DNA of 64,000 nt from an uncultured bacterium (GTDB taxonomy: Bacteria > Patescibacteriota > Saccharimonadia > Saccharimonadales > Saccharimonadaceae). How positions within the stretch are numbered: position 1 is the first letter of the stretch; every line of letters starts with the position of its first letter. This document shows, piece by piece, positions 43,111 to 52,883 of the stretch. The DNA lies in the NCBI GenBank assembly GCA_938030735.1, contig CALHIM010000010.1, positions 1-64,000 on the forward strand, given 5' to 3'. The position numbers and the translations under genes were made by a program. Under the pieces are notes generated by a model. The model saw only the letters and a program-made list of their open reading frames with translations, searched no databases and was not told the origin of the DNA.

Positions 43111-44035
43111 ACAGACTAGCCTGTCGCTCTGGCAAATTAAGTTCAATAATTTTTGGTGAAATTCGAATTTTTCGCCCCGTAAATTTTTTAAGTGGTATTG
43201 AAATAATTTCACCTTGTTGTTTAGCGAGTAAAATATAACCGACTTGAGCTTTTAAAATACCTGAAAAAATCAAAGTTTCACCGTTTTGATTTTGCGGACA
43301 ATTTTGTATTTCAAGCATTTTTCCGCTTGGAATTTCTCCATTTTTTGCATAAAATTTATTTAAATCTATTGGATCTTGCTTTTCGAAAACTACTTTTTGG
43401 GCGGTTTCTATTTTTTTGCGAGCATCAAGAAGCGTCTTTTCTGCTTTCGAAAAAACAAAATCTTGTTCAAGAAGTTTTAATTTTGCATTCGCCTTGACAT
43501 TTTCACAAAAATCTGGCATTTTGGATATTTTCTCTTCATAATTTCGAGCAATATTTGCACTCGAAAATTCACCTAAAATCAACGCGGCTCTCGCCCCTTG
43601 TTCAAGCAATCTTGCAATTCCTCGCCCTGCAAAACTAATTCCAACTTTAATAGTTTCATCTGAAAAATATGCTAAATAAACAAAATGTGGCTGCAAATTT
43701 CGCTCAATCTGTTGTTTTGAAATTTCCCCATCTTTTACATTGTAGAATGCTGGATTAAAGCCGGTTCTCTTTTGGCAATTTTGACATTGTTCATATTTTT
43801 TGTCAAGTTCATAATTTTCTGGGCAGACAAAATCTTCACCCGTTTCCAAACTATGCCAACCAATACAAAATCGTTTTGAAAGGTTAATTTCTATTGAAAT
43901 CGGTTCTTCAAATTCTGGTGAGAAGCTTAAAATCTCACCAGAATCTAAATCTGCCAACCTCCAACGTGGTTTTTGATTTCTATCAAAATAGACACGGGTT
44001 AAAAGATAATCTTTTTCAAAAAAATCTTTATTCAT
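43100..44035 (-). CDS. DUF2797 protein with GIY-YIG-like core
   Basis: 311 aa. The N-terminal part has a zinc-type cluster (RFCIGWHS...FVCPENY...QCQNCQKR). The middle matches the DUF2797 core: HFVYLAYFSDETIKVGISFAGRGIARLLEQGARAALIL, related to GIY-YIG nucleases with Arg and Glu in place. Its start overlaps the helicase stop (TAATG), so it is expressed together with the helicase-nuclease and may act in the same DNA-repair step. Confidence 0.8.
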   Translation of the reverse strand: MNKDFFEKDYLLTRVYFDRNQKPRWRLADLDSGEILSFSPEFEEPISIEINLSKRFCIGWHSLETGEDFVCPENYELDKKYEQCQNCQKRTGFNPAFYNVKDGEISKQQIERNLQPHFVYLAYFSDETIKVGISFAGRGIARLLEQGARAALILGEFSSANIARNYEEKISKMPDFCENVKANAKLKLLEQDFVFSKAEKTLLDARKKIETAQKVVFEKQDPIDLNKFYAKNGEIPSGKMLEIQNCPQNQNGETLIFSGILKAQVGYILLAKQQGEIISIPLKKFTGRKIRISPKIIELNLPERQASLFDF

Positions 44036-47000
44036 TAGTTATTTGAATCCTTAAAATCCGTGATTAAATCTGCTTCGAAAGCTCGCGTTCCTTTTATATC
44101 TTTCGAATATTTTTCTTCATCCAGTTCAAAATTAAATGATTTAATTTTTGCCCAAACAGCTTGAATCAGAGTTTTTAGCCGTTCCTCTTCTTCAGGTTTA
44201 AAGAACACTTCAAAATTATAAGTTTTTTCAGTGCGTTTATCTGGCTCAATGAATTCCAAAATTCCCTTTTCAACCGTATAACCCGAAAATTCTGGTGCGT
44301 TTTCGATCAAAATTTTATAAAAATATAGCTGTTGTGTATATTCGTGAATTTTTGTTGAATTTGTATCAAATTTATTAGCTTTAGTATTAAAAGGAATTGA
44401 ACCAGTCTTATAATCAACGACTGTGATTTTTTTATTTTCGCGGTCTATTCGAATTAGATCAATTTTTCCCGTTAGAACCGCATTTCCAATCGTTACTCCA
44501 ACACCGCTAAAGTTTTTCTCAGCTATATTTCCAGGTTTAAACTCGCCTAAATTATTCTCGAAAAAGTTTTCAAAAATTTGATTAAATCTTTCTAAAATTT
44601 CTTCTTTGTCTTTTTCTGAGAGTGGGTATTTCGAAAATCTTTCAATAGCATATTTTTTAATATTGTCAATATTTGGTGTATTGCCAGAATTAATTTCATC
44701 TTGAATGTAGTTAAGGCCTTCATGAACGATATTTCCAAGCGTTAGGGCTGGACCGTAAGCTCCGGGAAAACATAAAATTTTATTTTCGAAAAAGGTTTGA
44801 GGGCCTTTATATTGGAGGCTTGTATAGGAGTTTAGATCTGTTGGGCTTAATTTGTAGTTTTTGACTCTTGGCTTCAAAAGCTCCCGCATTTCTTCATTTT
44901 TGATGGTATAAAATTCATGCCAGTTTGTTTCAATTTCATCAGCTTCAAGTGATTCTCTTTGGATTCTTGAAACTTCTTGCCATTTTTCAGGTAGAATTTT
45001 TGATTTTAAAACTCCGTCTTCTTCTCGTTCATCTAAAAATGACAGTGTTTTTTTGGTTTTTCCAGTTAAATCACTGTTGTGGTTTGTAAGATAAAGTTGA
45101 GTTTTAGCGCGCGTCATTGCCACAAACATCAATCGCTTGCGTGTGTCTTCACCCTCATCTTCGATATTTGTAAATTTAAGGTTTGCAGGCATTGTGATAT
45201 TTTCTCCCCCACTACCTTTTCTCGCAGAATTCCAGCTATCTTGATTGAGTGAAATTAGAAAAGTATATTCAAATTCTAAGCCTTTTGCCACGAAGGGCGT
45301 CATAACTTGAACTGCATTTTCGCTTGTATTGTGCGGATTTGTACTTAAAATTTGAATTTCAAATTCTTCACATAATTCAACATAATTTATTAAAATATCA
45401 AGTTTATTATTTTCTTCGTTCGAAAATTCTCGCAGTTTGTCTCGCAAAATAGTTAAGTTTAAAATTGTATCATAAAATTCTTCGTCAGATTTTTGCGAAA
45501 TAAAATCTCGAATTGGTGATTTTAAACCTTCGCGAATTTCCCTTGAGCCCAAAATATAATCAAAAAGCTCTTCGAAAGTCTTCTCGTGTGAAAATTCGGC
45601 TAGCGTAACTAAAATTTCACCCAAATTTCGAATTTGTTCAACTTCGCTTTTCAATATAGCTTCAATCCAAAAATCACGATCATCTTTGGCTGCCCAACTC
45701 ATTTTCCAGATTTCAACTGCTGGAATTTGCCAAAAATTAAAGCTCAAAACTTCAGGGAAAAGATTCGCCATTTTATCTTCATCTTTATTGCGAATTGCCA
45801 AAATTAGCTTCGAAATCTTAATTAGCTGCGAAATTATTTCATTTTTTAGAATATTTTCACGTTTCTCATAATAAATTGGTATATTTTGGTTTTTTAAATA
45901 CGGCACAAAAGCTTGCAGAATCTTGTGCTTTGGCGCGATTACGGCAATTTCTTTTGGTGCAACTCCGTTTTGAATTAAATTCGAAATTTTTTCTGCGACC
46001 CAAGAAAATTCTGCAATTTGACTTTCGAAATTTGTTCGTTCAAGCTGAATTTTTCGGTCGATGAAGTTTCCTTCCGCTGAAATATCTTTCTCAATTTTAA
46101 TTGGCAAGTTTTTAGTCAATCGTCCTGAAATCGTATTTGCAACATTTTTTGAAGCAGTTAAAATATCGCCGTGCGAGCGGTAATTTTTAGTTAAGTTGAT
46201 GACTTTTGTGTTTTCGCCAAAACGATTGTAAAAATCAATCATGTTCGACTTACTTGCACCTTGAAAAGCCATGATTGCTTGGTCGTCATCGCCCACCGCC
46301 AAGACATTTGGCTTACCCTCCATAACAGGATTATTTGTGAGCAGTTCAATAATTTTCGCCTGCGAATCATTAGTGTCTTGATACTCATCTAATAGCAAAT
46401 ATTGATATTTTTCTTGAAGCGTGAACCGAAAATCATCGTTATTTTCAAGTGTTTCGATAACTTCCAAAATCATATCATTAAAATCATAAAGCCCACGATT
46501 TTTCATTTCATTATTGAATTTTTCATAAAAATCAGCAAATTCAAGTAGTTTTTTATTTGCGTAAGTATCGCTGATTTGAAAATTATCTTCGAAATCTTTT
46601 AAATCAAGAAAAGTATTTTTCCAATCTGTTAAAGGTTTTGATTTTCCAGTTTCTTCTGCCTCAAGGTAGGCTTCATTTAATTTTTCGAAATAAAAATACA
46701 GATTACTTTTAAACTTTGTATCGTTTAAGTCTTTTGAGATTGAATTTTCTAAATTATCGCGAATTGCTGAGTAAAACGGCTGAACCTTCGCAAAAGTTCT
46801 CCCGTCAACGCGTAATCCTTTAATGCTCTCGTTAAAAATTTCTTGCTCAGAAATATTTGCCTTCGCAACTTTTCGCAAATCATCTGGCGAAATATAAGCA
46901 TTTTTCATTTCTTTTATCGTGGAGGCGATGTTTGAAATAGAGATTTTTTTGAGTTTTGAAGAACTTGGCAATTCGTTTGATATTTTTGTTATAATTTCTT

Positions 47001-47373
47001 TTGTAACTAATTCATCGGCGGCTTCGTTAAGATTTTTATCTGTAAAATATTCGCGATAGTTTTGAATAATTTCATTTGCGAAACCGTGATAAGTGAAAAT
47101 TCCAACCTTAAAAGAATCCGTACCGATAAAACGTGAAAGTCGCTCGCGCATATTCGAAGCTCCAGCTTCAGTAAAGGTCATTGCAAGGATATTTTCTGGT
47201 GCTGTGTCGGTTTTTTGCAAAATATTAGCAATTCGTGTTGAGAGCAATTGAGTTTTCCCTGTCCCCGGCCCGGCAATCACCAAGACTGGTCCATCGATTG
47301 TATCGACCGCTTCTTTCTGCTCAGCGTTTAACATTTTATAATTTTTTTCGAAAATCTTTTGAAAGTCGTTCAT
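44035..47373 (-). CDS. UvrD/PcrA-like helicase with C-terminal PD-(D/E)XK nuclease
   Basis: 1112 aa. SF1A helicase motifs: Q-motif LNAEQKEAVD, Walker A GPGTGKTQLLSTRI, Walker B LLLDEYQDTND, GDDDQAIMAFQGA, TKNYRSHGDIL, and motif VI (RKRLMFVAMTRAKTQLYLTN). The last 250 residues form a RecB/Cas4-type nuclease: LTGKIDLIR and ITVVDYKTGS hold the catalytic D...DxK; no FeS Cys are present. The layout is AddA-like, yet no AddB partner is seen. ATG lies 6 nt after TAAAAT, but GGAAGA in between could act as a weak ribosome site. Confidence 0.92.
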   Translation of the reverse strand: MNDFQKIFEKNYKMLNAEQKEAVDTIDGPVLVIAGPGTGKTQLLSTRIANILQKTDTAPENILAMTFTEAGASNMRERLSRFIGTDSFKVGIFTYHGFANEIIQNYREYFTDKNLNEAADELVTKEIITKISNELPSSSKLKKISISNIASTIKEMKNAYISPDDLRKVAKANISEQEIFNESIKGLRVDGRTFAKVQPFYSAIRDNLENSISKDLNDTKFKSNLYFYFEKLNEAYLEAEETGKSKPLTDWKNTFLDLKDFEDNFQISDTYANKKLLEFADFYEKFNNEMKNRGLYDFNDMILEVIETLENNDDFRFTLQEKYQYLLLDEYQDTNDSQAKIIELLTNNPVMEGKPNVLAVGDDDQAIMAFQGASKSNMIDFYNRFGENTKVINLTKNYRSHGDILTASKNVANTISGRLTKNLPIKIEKDISAEGNFIDRKIQLERTNFESQIAEFSWVAEKISNLIQNGVAPKEIAVIAPKHKILQAFVPYLKNQNIPIYYEKRENILKNEIISQLIKISKLILAIRNKDEDKMANLFPEVLSFNFWQIPAVEIWKMSWAAKDDRDFWIEAILKSEVEQIRNLGEILVTLAEFSHEKTFEELFDYILGSREIREGLKSPIRDFISQKSDEEFYDTILNLTILRDKLREFSNEENNKLDILINYVELCEEFEIQILSTNPHNTSENAVQVMTPFVAKGLEFEYTFLISLNQDSWNSARKGSGGENITMPANLKFTNIEDEGEDTRKRLMFVAMTRAKTQLYLTNHNSDLTGKTKKTLSFLDEREEDGVLKSKILPEKWQEVSRIQRESLEADEIETNWHEFYTIKNEEMRELLKPRVKNYKLSPTDLNSYTSLQYKGPQTFFENKILCFPGAYGPALTLGNIVHEGLNYIQDEINSGNTPNIDNIKKYAIERFSKYPLSEKDKEEILERFNQIFENFFENNLGEFKPGNIAEKNFSGVGVTIGNAVLTGKIDLIRIDRENKKITVVDYKTGSIPFNTKANKFDTNSTKIHEYTQQLYFYKILIENAPEFSGYTVEKGILEFIEPDKRTEKTYNFEVFFKPEEEERLKTLIQAVWAKIKSFNFELDEEKYSKDIKGTRAFEADLITDFKDSNN

Positions 47374-47390
47374 TCTTCCATTTTATCATA

Positions 47391-47420
47391 AAAAGCGAAC
47401 CTTGTTTAGAGTTCGCTTTG
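47391..47420 (-). terminator. Terminator of the small membrane protein gene
   Basis: Stem AAAGCGAAC / GTTCGCTTT followed by TTTTATG on the minus strand. It overlaps the end of the gene at 47406 and the promoter region of the helicase. Confidence 0.75.
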
Positions 47421-47657
47421 CGATTTATGTGAATACTCTCCGTTTTCGTTTGGTGAATACTTAAGATTGAGCTTTTTCTCGAGTGATTCAATTCTATCTT
47501 GATAATTTTTTTCAATTTTTTGCTGTCCATCAAAATTTTTAAGATAATCACTATAAAAAATCCCAAGAATGATACTATTTACGACTAGCCCAATAAGAAG
47601 AATAATAGTTAAAATAATATGTAAAATTGATAAATCTCTTTTTTCGAAAAATTTCAT
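47406..47657 (-). CDS. Small membrane protein (83 aa)
   Basis: One membrane helix (HIILTIILLIGLVVNSIILGIFY, about 13-35) and a C-terminal charged coil (QQKIEKNYQDRIESLEKKLNLKYS). Topology N-in, C-out is suggested by the basic start. AAAGGA site 4 nt before ATG. Family unknown. Confidence 0.7.
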   Translation of the reverse strand: MKFFEKRDLSILHIILTIILLIGLVVNSIILGIFYSDYLKNFDGQQKIEKNYQDRIESLEKKLNLKYSPNENGEYSHKSQSEL

Positions 47658-47725
47658 AAATTCCTTTCTCGTATTTTATACTAATTAAAGCATAAGTTTA
47701 ATAAAAAAACAATATTTAGAAAACG

Positions 47726-47748
47726 AAAAAGCCCGCGATGCGAGCTAA
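47726..47748 (-). terminator. Terminator of the DUF1653 gene
   Basis: Stem AGCTCGC / GCGGGCT plus TTTTT, overlapping the stop codon. Confidence 0.75.
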
Positions 47749-48263
47749 AAATCTATCGGTTGAAATCTGCCGTCCATAAACATATCTTTTGGCCGCGACC
47801 AGATTTCACTATTACCAATTTCGCAATAATTTACGAGTTCTTCATCCTGTTCTGTGTGGTGAGAAATACTTAAAATTTCGTATTCCCCGCCTTTATAATG
47901 CTTATACCTTTCACCAATTTCAATTTTTTTAAGAGGCTTAAAAGGGTTATGGCCCAAACAATCGTGAAGGATTTTTTTGATAATCTTACTGATTTCTAAT
48001 TTCGAGCATTCTGTTATCTTAAAATTATTGTCATTAACTAAAAAGCTAAAAGAAACCGATGGGTTGTCAGGAGAAACTCCCTTTTCAGGAATTAACAATC
48101 CCGAATAATCAAGCTCTAAATTCTTAGCCTTAAAACTATCTCGCAGAGTATAAGAAAATAAACCTTCCCAATCAATCGCTCGAATTGACAAAATAATTTG
48201 CTTATGAACAACAAGCGTCAAGTTAAGCGTTGTATCCTTTGCGGCTTCTTCTAAAGAAATCAT
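47745..48263 (-). CDS. Protein with C-terminal DUF1653 domain (172 aa)
   Basis: The last 55 residues (GERYKHYKGGEYEILSISHHTEQDEELVNYCEIG...WSRPKDMFMDG) match DUF1653, a small beta barrel. The first 115 residues are a separate unrecognised domain. The start at 48263 follows GGAGGTGG; 20 extra upstream codons are dropped. Function unknown. Confidence 0.8.
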   Translation of the reverse strand: MISLEEAAKDTTLNLTLVVHKQIILSIRAIDWEGLFSYTLRDSFKAKNLELDYSGLLIPEKGVSPDNPSVSFSFLVNDNNFKITECSKLEISKIIKKILHDCLGHNPFKPLKKIEIGERYKHYKGGEYEILSISHHTEQDEELVNYCEIGNSEIWSRPKDMFMDGRFQPIDF

Positions 48264-48313
48264 AAAACCACCTCCAAATGTACTAATTATAACTATTATA
48301 AAATAAAGCATAA

Positions 48314-48346
48314 GCAAAAACAAGCCCTTTCGAGCCTGTTTTTATA
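48314..48346 (-). terminator. Probable terminator of tig
   Basis: Minus-strand hairpin ACAGGC / GCTTGT-type stem with T run, 15 bases past the stop. Confidence 0.55.
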
Positions 48347-48358
48347 AAATTTTTAAAA

Positions 48359-49639
48359 CTATGAATTAAATTTTACCAATAAATCAATTGTTTTTTCGGT
48401 TAAAATTTGGTTTGCCAAGTTTCGGCGAACATCATCAGATGAAAGCTGTTTTTGAACCTCTTTGCTGTTTCCGTATTGCTCTTTAAGCTGTGCAATTCGG
48501 GCGTCAAGCTCTTTAGTGTCTGACTTAACTTTTTCAACTTTGGAAAGCTCTGCTAAAGCCAATCCAGATTTTACGCGCATTTCAGCTGCTTCTTTAACGT
48601 CTTTTTCGAGCCATTCTTCACGAGTTTTGCCCATTCGTTCAAGATAGTCTTCAAGTGAAAGCCCAGAATACATCAAATTTTGTTGCATATCCATTTCGAT
48701 GCTGCGCTTTTGATCTTCAAGCAAAATTTCTGGTACGGGAACTTTCGAAACTTCTGCCAATTTTTTAACAAGTTCGTCTTTAAATTTTTCGTCTGCTTCG
48801 GCTTGTTTTTGAGTTTTCAGATCCTCTTCAATCTGTTTTTCGAATTCTTCTTTAGTTTTGAAATCACCTAATTTTGAAAGAAATTCTTCGTTGATTTCTG
48901 GCTCAACATTTTCTCGAACTTCGTGAATTTTTACTTCAAAAATAACTTTTACGCCAGCCAAGTCTTTTGCGTGGTAATCTTTTGGAAACTCCAAATTAAG
49001 TGAAAGTTCATCACCAGCTTTTTTACCGACCAAACCTTCTTCGAACCCAGGAATGAAAGATTTTGAGCCAAGTTCAAGAGGAAATTTTTCAGCTTTTCCA
49101 CCATCAAAAGCAACACCATCTTTTTTGCCTAAAAAGTCAATGATGACTTCATCGCCATTTTTTGCTTCACGCTCAACTTTTTTCTTTTCGGCAAAATTCT
49201 TTAAAATTCGATCAATTGTTTCTTTAACTTCTTTTTTCGAAACTTTTACAGCTTCTTTTTTTACTCCTAATTTTTTGTAGTCACCAAGTTCAACTTTTGG
49301 CATAATTTCGGTAGTTGCGGTAAATTCTAGCTCAGTTCCAGGAATAAATTTTTTAACATCAACTTCTGGCCGATTAATTGCTTGAACTTTTTCTTTTAGA
49401 AATGCTTCAGCAACAGATTTAGAAAGTGCGTTTTCAAGCGTTTCTTGATTAAGTAAATTTGGATCAACTTGCGCAGCAACCATTTCGAGGGGCGCTTTTC
49501 CTTTTCGAAAGCCTTCAATTTTAACTTCTTTAGCGAGCTTTGTTAGCGCAACTTGCTCGGCGGCTTTCAATTCCTCAGCTCCAAGAGAAATTGTAAGCTC
49601 AACTTTTACATCTGAAATATTCTTTAACTTTGTCTTCAT
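48359..49639 (-). CDS. tig: Trigger factor
   Basis: 426 aa. Ribosome-binding domain with the signature EGFRKGKAPLEMV, FKBP-like PPIase domain (GDEVIIDFLGKKDGVAFDGG...FIPGFEEGLVGKKAGD) and helical C-terminal arms. ATP-independent chaperone at the tunnel exit. Start at 49639, 9 nt after TATAAT (with TTGCAT at 17 bp), so nearly leaderless; the frame from 49660 would begin inside the promoter. Confidence 0.95.
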   Translation of the reverse strand: MKTKLKNISDVKVELTISLGAEELKAAEQVALTKLAKEVKIEGFRKGKAPLEMVAAQVDPNLLNQETLENALSKSVAEAFLKEKVQAINRPEVDVKKFIPGTELEFTATTEIMPKVELGDYKKLGVKKEAVKVSKKEVKETIDRILKNFAEKKKVEREAKNGDEVIIDFLGKKDGVAFDGGKAEKFPLELGSKSFIPGFEEGLVGKKAGDELSLNLEFPKDYHAKDLAGVKVIFEVKIHEVRENVEPEINEEFLSKLGDFKTKEEFEKQIEEDLKTQKQAEADEKFKDELVKKLAEVSKVPVPEILLEDQKRSIEMDMQQNLMYSGLSLEDYLERMGKTREEWLEKDVKEAAEMRVKSGLALAELSKVEKVKSDTKELDARIAQLKEQYGNSKEVQKQLSSDDVRRNLANQILTEKTIDLLVKFNS

Positions 49640-49777
49640 ATCTATATAATTATAACACACCCTATTTTTTTATGCAAAAAAGAGTGTTAATGAGCGCTCA
49701 ATAGTTTATTAATATGCAGTCCTCATTTATGAAAAATAAAAAGATATAAAAATAAACTGCTGTTGTCTAATGAATAA

Positions 49778-50353
49778 TTATTTTGCCAAATAATTTCGCC
49801 GCACGAATTCGTACATTAAAATGCCACTAGCCACTCCAACATTAACGCTTCTCGTTGAGCCGAATTGTTCAATTGCAATCATTTCTTCGCAGGCCTCGAT
49901 CATTTCTTCTGAAAGACCATCGCTCTCGTTTCCGAAAACCAAAATAGAACCTTTCGAAAGTTGTGCATTGTTTAGATTCTTTGCGCCTTTCTGGTTGTCA
50001 ATTGCGATAAGTTTAAATTTATTATCTTTCGCCCAATCTATAAAATCTTGCACGGTTTTATGATGAAAAACATTCATATAAGCCTCGGTCTTCATCGCAC
50101 CTCGCCGATTCCAATGTTTTTTGCCAATAATATGAATTCCTGCAGCGTTAAAAGCATTGGCGTTTCGAGCGATTGTGCCAATATTAAAATCATGCTGAAA
50201 GTTCTCGACGGCAATATGAAAATTGTGCCGTGAAGTCTCAAGATCTTTTTTAATTTCTTCAACTGATAAACCCTTGTATTTATCAATCACATTCCGGGTA
50301 TCGTTTTGAACAGTTAAACCTTCGCCAGTTTCGAAATTTGGTTTATTTTCCAT
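49778..50353 (-). CDS. SpoU/TrmH-family RNA ribose methyltransferase
   Basis: 191 aa SPOUT (knot) enzyme: NIGTIARNANAF (motif 1), LVFGNESDGLSEEMIEACE (motif 2) and RSVNVGVASGILMYEFVRR (motif 3, knot). 2'-O-methylates tRNA or rRNA; the substrate is not defined. It overlaps the FAD-oxidase gene by 11 bp. Confidence 0.9.
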   Translation of the reverse strand: MENKPNFETGEGLTVQNDTRNVIDKYKGLSVEEIKKDLETSRHNFHIAVENFQHDFNIGTIARNANAFNAAGIHIIGKKHWNRRGAMKTEAYMNVFHHKTVQDFIDWAKDNKFKLIAIDNQKGAKNLNNAQLSKGSILVFGNESDGLSEEMIEACEEMIAIEQFGSTRSVNVGVASGILMYEFVRRNYLAK

Positions 50354-51941
50354 TTCGAACCGATTTCACTAATTCTTTAGTGTTTGGGCGACCTTTTACG
50401 CCAGGATTTAAAATATGCATTGGGTCGAAAATGTCTTTAATTTGCGAATATAATTCTTCAATTTCTTCACTAATATTTCTTGCAACAAAATGACCATAAA
50501 TTCGCCCTTCACCCGCACCATACGCAAATTCACCATCAACTTTTGCAAGTAAAGCACCAAGGTCGGCAATAAATTTTAGTGATTTTTGACGGTCGCTAAT
50601 TTTCGAAAAGTCGAATTCAGCTAGAATTTCAAAAGTAGAGGTTAGCGCTGAACCTTGAATTGGTGCGGGAATGCTGTGTTGTAAGGCGAGTTTTTGAAGT
50701 CCTAAATAGAAAGCTTCGAAACGCTCCATTGGTACATAAACACCTTGAATTGGGTAGATTTCTTGCTTGATTACACCGCTCCTCGCTCGCAAAATTTCAC
50801 GAACGTCACGAATTGCTTCAAGTTCAGCTTTCGAACGTTCATCGTCTTCTGGAATCCAAACAGTTGCGCCTTCAAATTTCTTGGCAATTTTTTCAATTTT
50901 ATGTATTTTTGATGTAATTTTCTTCGCACTTTTATCTGAAATTCCAACAACTAAAACTAATTTCGTGGCTATTTTTTGTGAATTCCTATCAAGGTAAAAT
51001 TGATATTTTTTACCAGAAGCAACAGCAGCTTCAAACATTTTGCCATCAAATAATTCAACAATATCTGGTGCGAATTTGGCAATTTCATCGTTAAAATCAC
51101 GTGCGTCGTCGCGATTCGAAAAACTTACAACCATAAAATTGGTCTCGTTAATTATGTAATTTGTTTGAATTTTTGCCTCGGTGATAATTCCCAGAGTTCC
51201 GAGCGAACCAAAAAATAACGGAATTAAATTAAACGTTCCATCTTCACTTTTTACATTTGCAATTCCAGAATAGCCGAAGCTAGAATCGCTGTCGATTTGC
51301 TGAATTAAACTGTAATTATCTTCAATCAAAGTGTCAATTTTGCGATAAATCTCTCCTTCGAAATTAGAAAGTGCGATTTTTTCGCTTAATTCCTTGCGGG
51401 AAATTTTTCCAATGTTAATAATATCGCCATTACTTAAGATAACTTCTGCTTCGCTAACGGAATTTACTAAGTCGCCATAATTAAACTTTTCGCTCGGTAA
51501 ATTCATTGCAATCGCCCCACCAACTGTGAGCCTTTCGCCAGCTGGACTTTGCGGAATTTCCATAGCTTGTGATGCGATTGCGAGATTCAATTTTTGAAAA
51601 TTTGCCCCGGCTTGAACCTGAACAGTTTTAGCTCGTAAATCAAGCTCTTTAACTTTATCAAGATGTCGTGAAATATCTAATATAATTCCTTTTCCAATTG
51701 AAGAACCGTCGGTACTTCCGCCATAACCTCTCGCCGTAACGCCGAAAATATGACCTTTTTCAGCTAACTGCCAAGAAAACCGCATAATTTTTTGAATATC
51801 TTCACTAAAACGCGGGTAAACTACTAATTCTGGTTGAATTTTAAGAAAACTTCGGTCGGTTGAAAACTGCTTCAATCGAGTTTCGCGCGCCGAAACTTCA
51901 CCAATAATGTGTCCATTTAGATATTTCGCAATTTTACTCAT
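50343..51941 (-). CDS. FAD-linked oxidase, GlcD/DLD type
   Basis: 532 aa. FAD_binding_4 (VMH-type) domain: RGYGGSTDGSSIGKGIILD, QAGANFQKLNLAI, IPQSPAGERLTVGGAIAMN, YSGIANVKSE; then the C-terminal FAD-oxidase cap ending FDPMHILNPGVKG. The substrate could be D-lactate or glycolate; no electron-acceptor gene is near. Start chosen 7 nt after TAAAAT (TTGAAA at 17 bp), giving a leaderless mRNA. Confidence 0.88.
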   Translation of the reverse strand: MSKIAKYLNGHIIGEVSARETRLKQFSTDRSFLKIQPELVVYPRFSEDIQKIMRFSWQLAEKGHIFGVTARGYGGSTDGSSIGKGIILDISRHLDKVKELDLRAKTVQVQAGANFQKLNLAIASQAMEIPQSPAGERLTVGGAIAMNLPSEKFNYGDLVNSVSEAEVILSNGDIINIGKISRKELSEKIALSNFEGEIYRKIDTLIEDNYSLIQQIDSDSSFGYSGIANVKSEDGTFNLIPLFFGSLGTLGIITEAKIQTNYIINETNFMVVSFSNRDDARDFNDEIAKFAPDIVELFDGKMFEAAVASGKKYQFYLDRNSQKIATKLVLVVGISDKSAKKITSKIHKIEKIAKKFEGATVWIPEDDERSKAELEAIRDVREILRARSGVIKQEIYPIQGVYVPMERFEAFYLGLQKLALQHSIPAPIQGSALTSTFEILAEFDFSKISDRQKSLKFIADLGALLAKVDGEFAYGAGEGRIYGHFVARNISEEIEELYSQIKDIFDPMHILNPGVKGRPNTKELVKSVRNGK

Positions 51942-51948
51942 TTGTTCC

Positions 51949-52009
51949 ATTTTAGCACAAGCACAATTAAATTTCAACTTTTGATTTTTATTACGAAGAA
52001 TGGTAAAAT
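51949..52009. promoter_or_regulatory. Back-to-back leaderless promoters
   Basis: Minus: TTGAAA (51972-51977), 17 bp, TAAAAT (51949-51954), 7 nt to ATG 51941. Plus: TTGATT (51981-51986), 17 bp, TAAAAT (52004-52009), 7 nt to ATG 52017. The two -35 boxes are 3 bp apart. Confidence 0.85.
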
Positions 52010-52016
52010 AGTTTAT

Positions 52017-52883
52017 ATGTATTCAAGAGCAACTCCTTTTCAAAAAGCAGACAAAATTGCTGGAACGCATCAAAAAATTGATCGTGCGGCTCGTTTAATT
52101 TTGCGAGAAATTATTTCGAAAAATCCAAAATTTTCAAAAATTCACTTCCCTAAAATTGATGAAATTTTAGTTTTTGAGGGGAATGGTGGTCCTGATGGAA
52201 TCAAAACAAAATCACCAGGAAAAGATGAACCTTGGCATTTTGTTGAGCCTTATGGCGATTTAGCACCAATTCGAAGCTACGTTGAAAATCATCTTTTTAA
52301 TATTTCGAAAGCTTTGAACGAAGAAAATTTTGTACGAGCAAGTTTTGAAGCTGGTTGGATGGCGCATGCAATAACCGATGCTTTAACTCCAGCTCATCAG
52401 TTCCCGATGACTGATAAAATTATTGAAATTTCTGGAAAAAAACCTGAAGAACGTGATAAATTGATTAAAAAGATGTTTCTTTCTGGAGAAAATTGGCGCG
52501 AGCGGATTTTGAAGAACTGGGAATATATTGGGCCAAAAGGTGTAATGAGTTCGCATATGCTTTATGAAATGGGTGTTGCTACAATGATAACTTCAGTTGC
52601 TGCAAAGAAAATCATAAAGAGCCCAACAGATGAAGAAATTTTGAGGGTTTTAAAGGGCGAATTTATGCAAATTTTTGAAGAAAAAATTAAGTGGGTCGCC
52701 GACCAAAAATATTACGAAAGGTATTTAGAGAAAGGCTGGACGACTGCTTTAGCGCGAGAGACTAAACATGATCTCTTGCCCGAAATCTCAAAAATTGTGG
52801 CACTCGGATGGTTTGAAGGTATTCGTCGAGCTCTTGAAGAAGATTTCGAAAATGCAAAAAATAAATCTGAGGATAAAAAATGA
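52017..52883 (+). CDS. Putative zinc-dependent phospholipase C / P1-nuclease-fold protein
   Basis: 288 aa, no signal peptide. His and Asp residues fall in the spacing of zinc-dependent PLC/S1-P1 enzymes: GTHQKIDRAAR near the start, HFVEPYGDLA, the key AGWMAHAITDALTPAHQF (HxxxDxxxPxH) and SSHMLYEMGV. The tail is charged. The fold assignment rests on this motif only. It overlaps rsmD by 4 bp. Confidence 0.62.
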   Translation: MYSRATPFQKADKIAGTHQKIDRAARLILREIISKNPKFSKIHFPKIDEILVFEGNGGPDGIKTKSPGKDEPWHFVEPYGDLAPIRSYVENHLFNISKALNEENFVRASFEAGWMAHAITDALTPAHQFPMTDKIIEISGKKPEERDKLIKKMFLSGENWRERILKNWEYIGPKGVMSSHMLYEMGVATMITSVAAKKIIKSPTDEEILRVLKGEFMQIFEEKIKWVADQKYYERYLEKGWTTALARETKHDLLPEISKIVALGWFEGIRRALEEDFENAKNKSEDKK

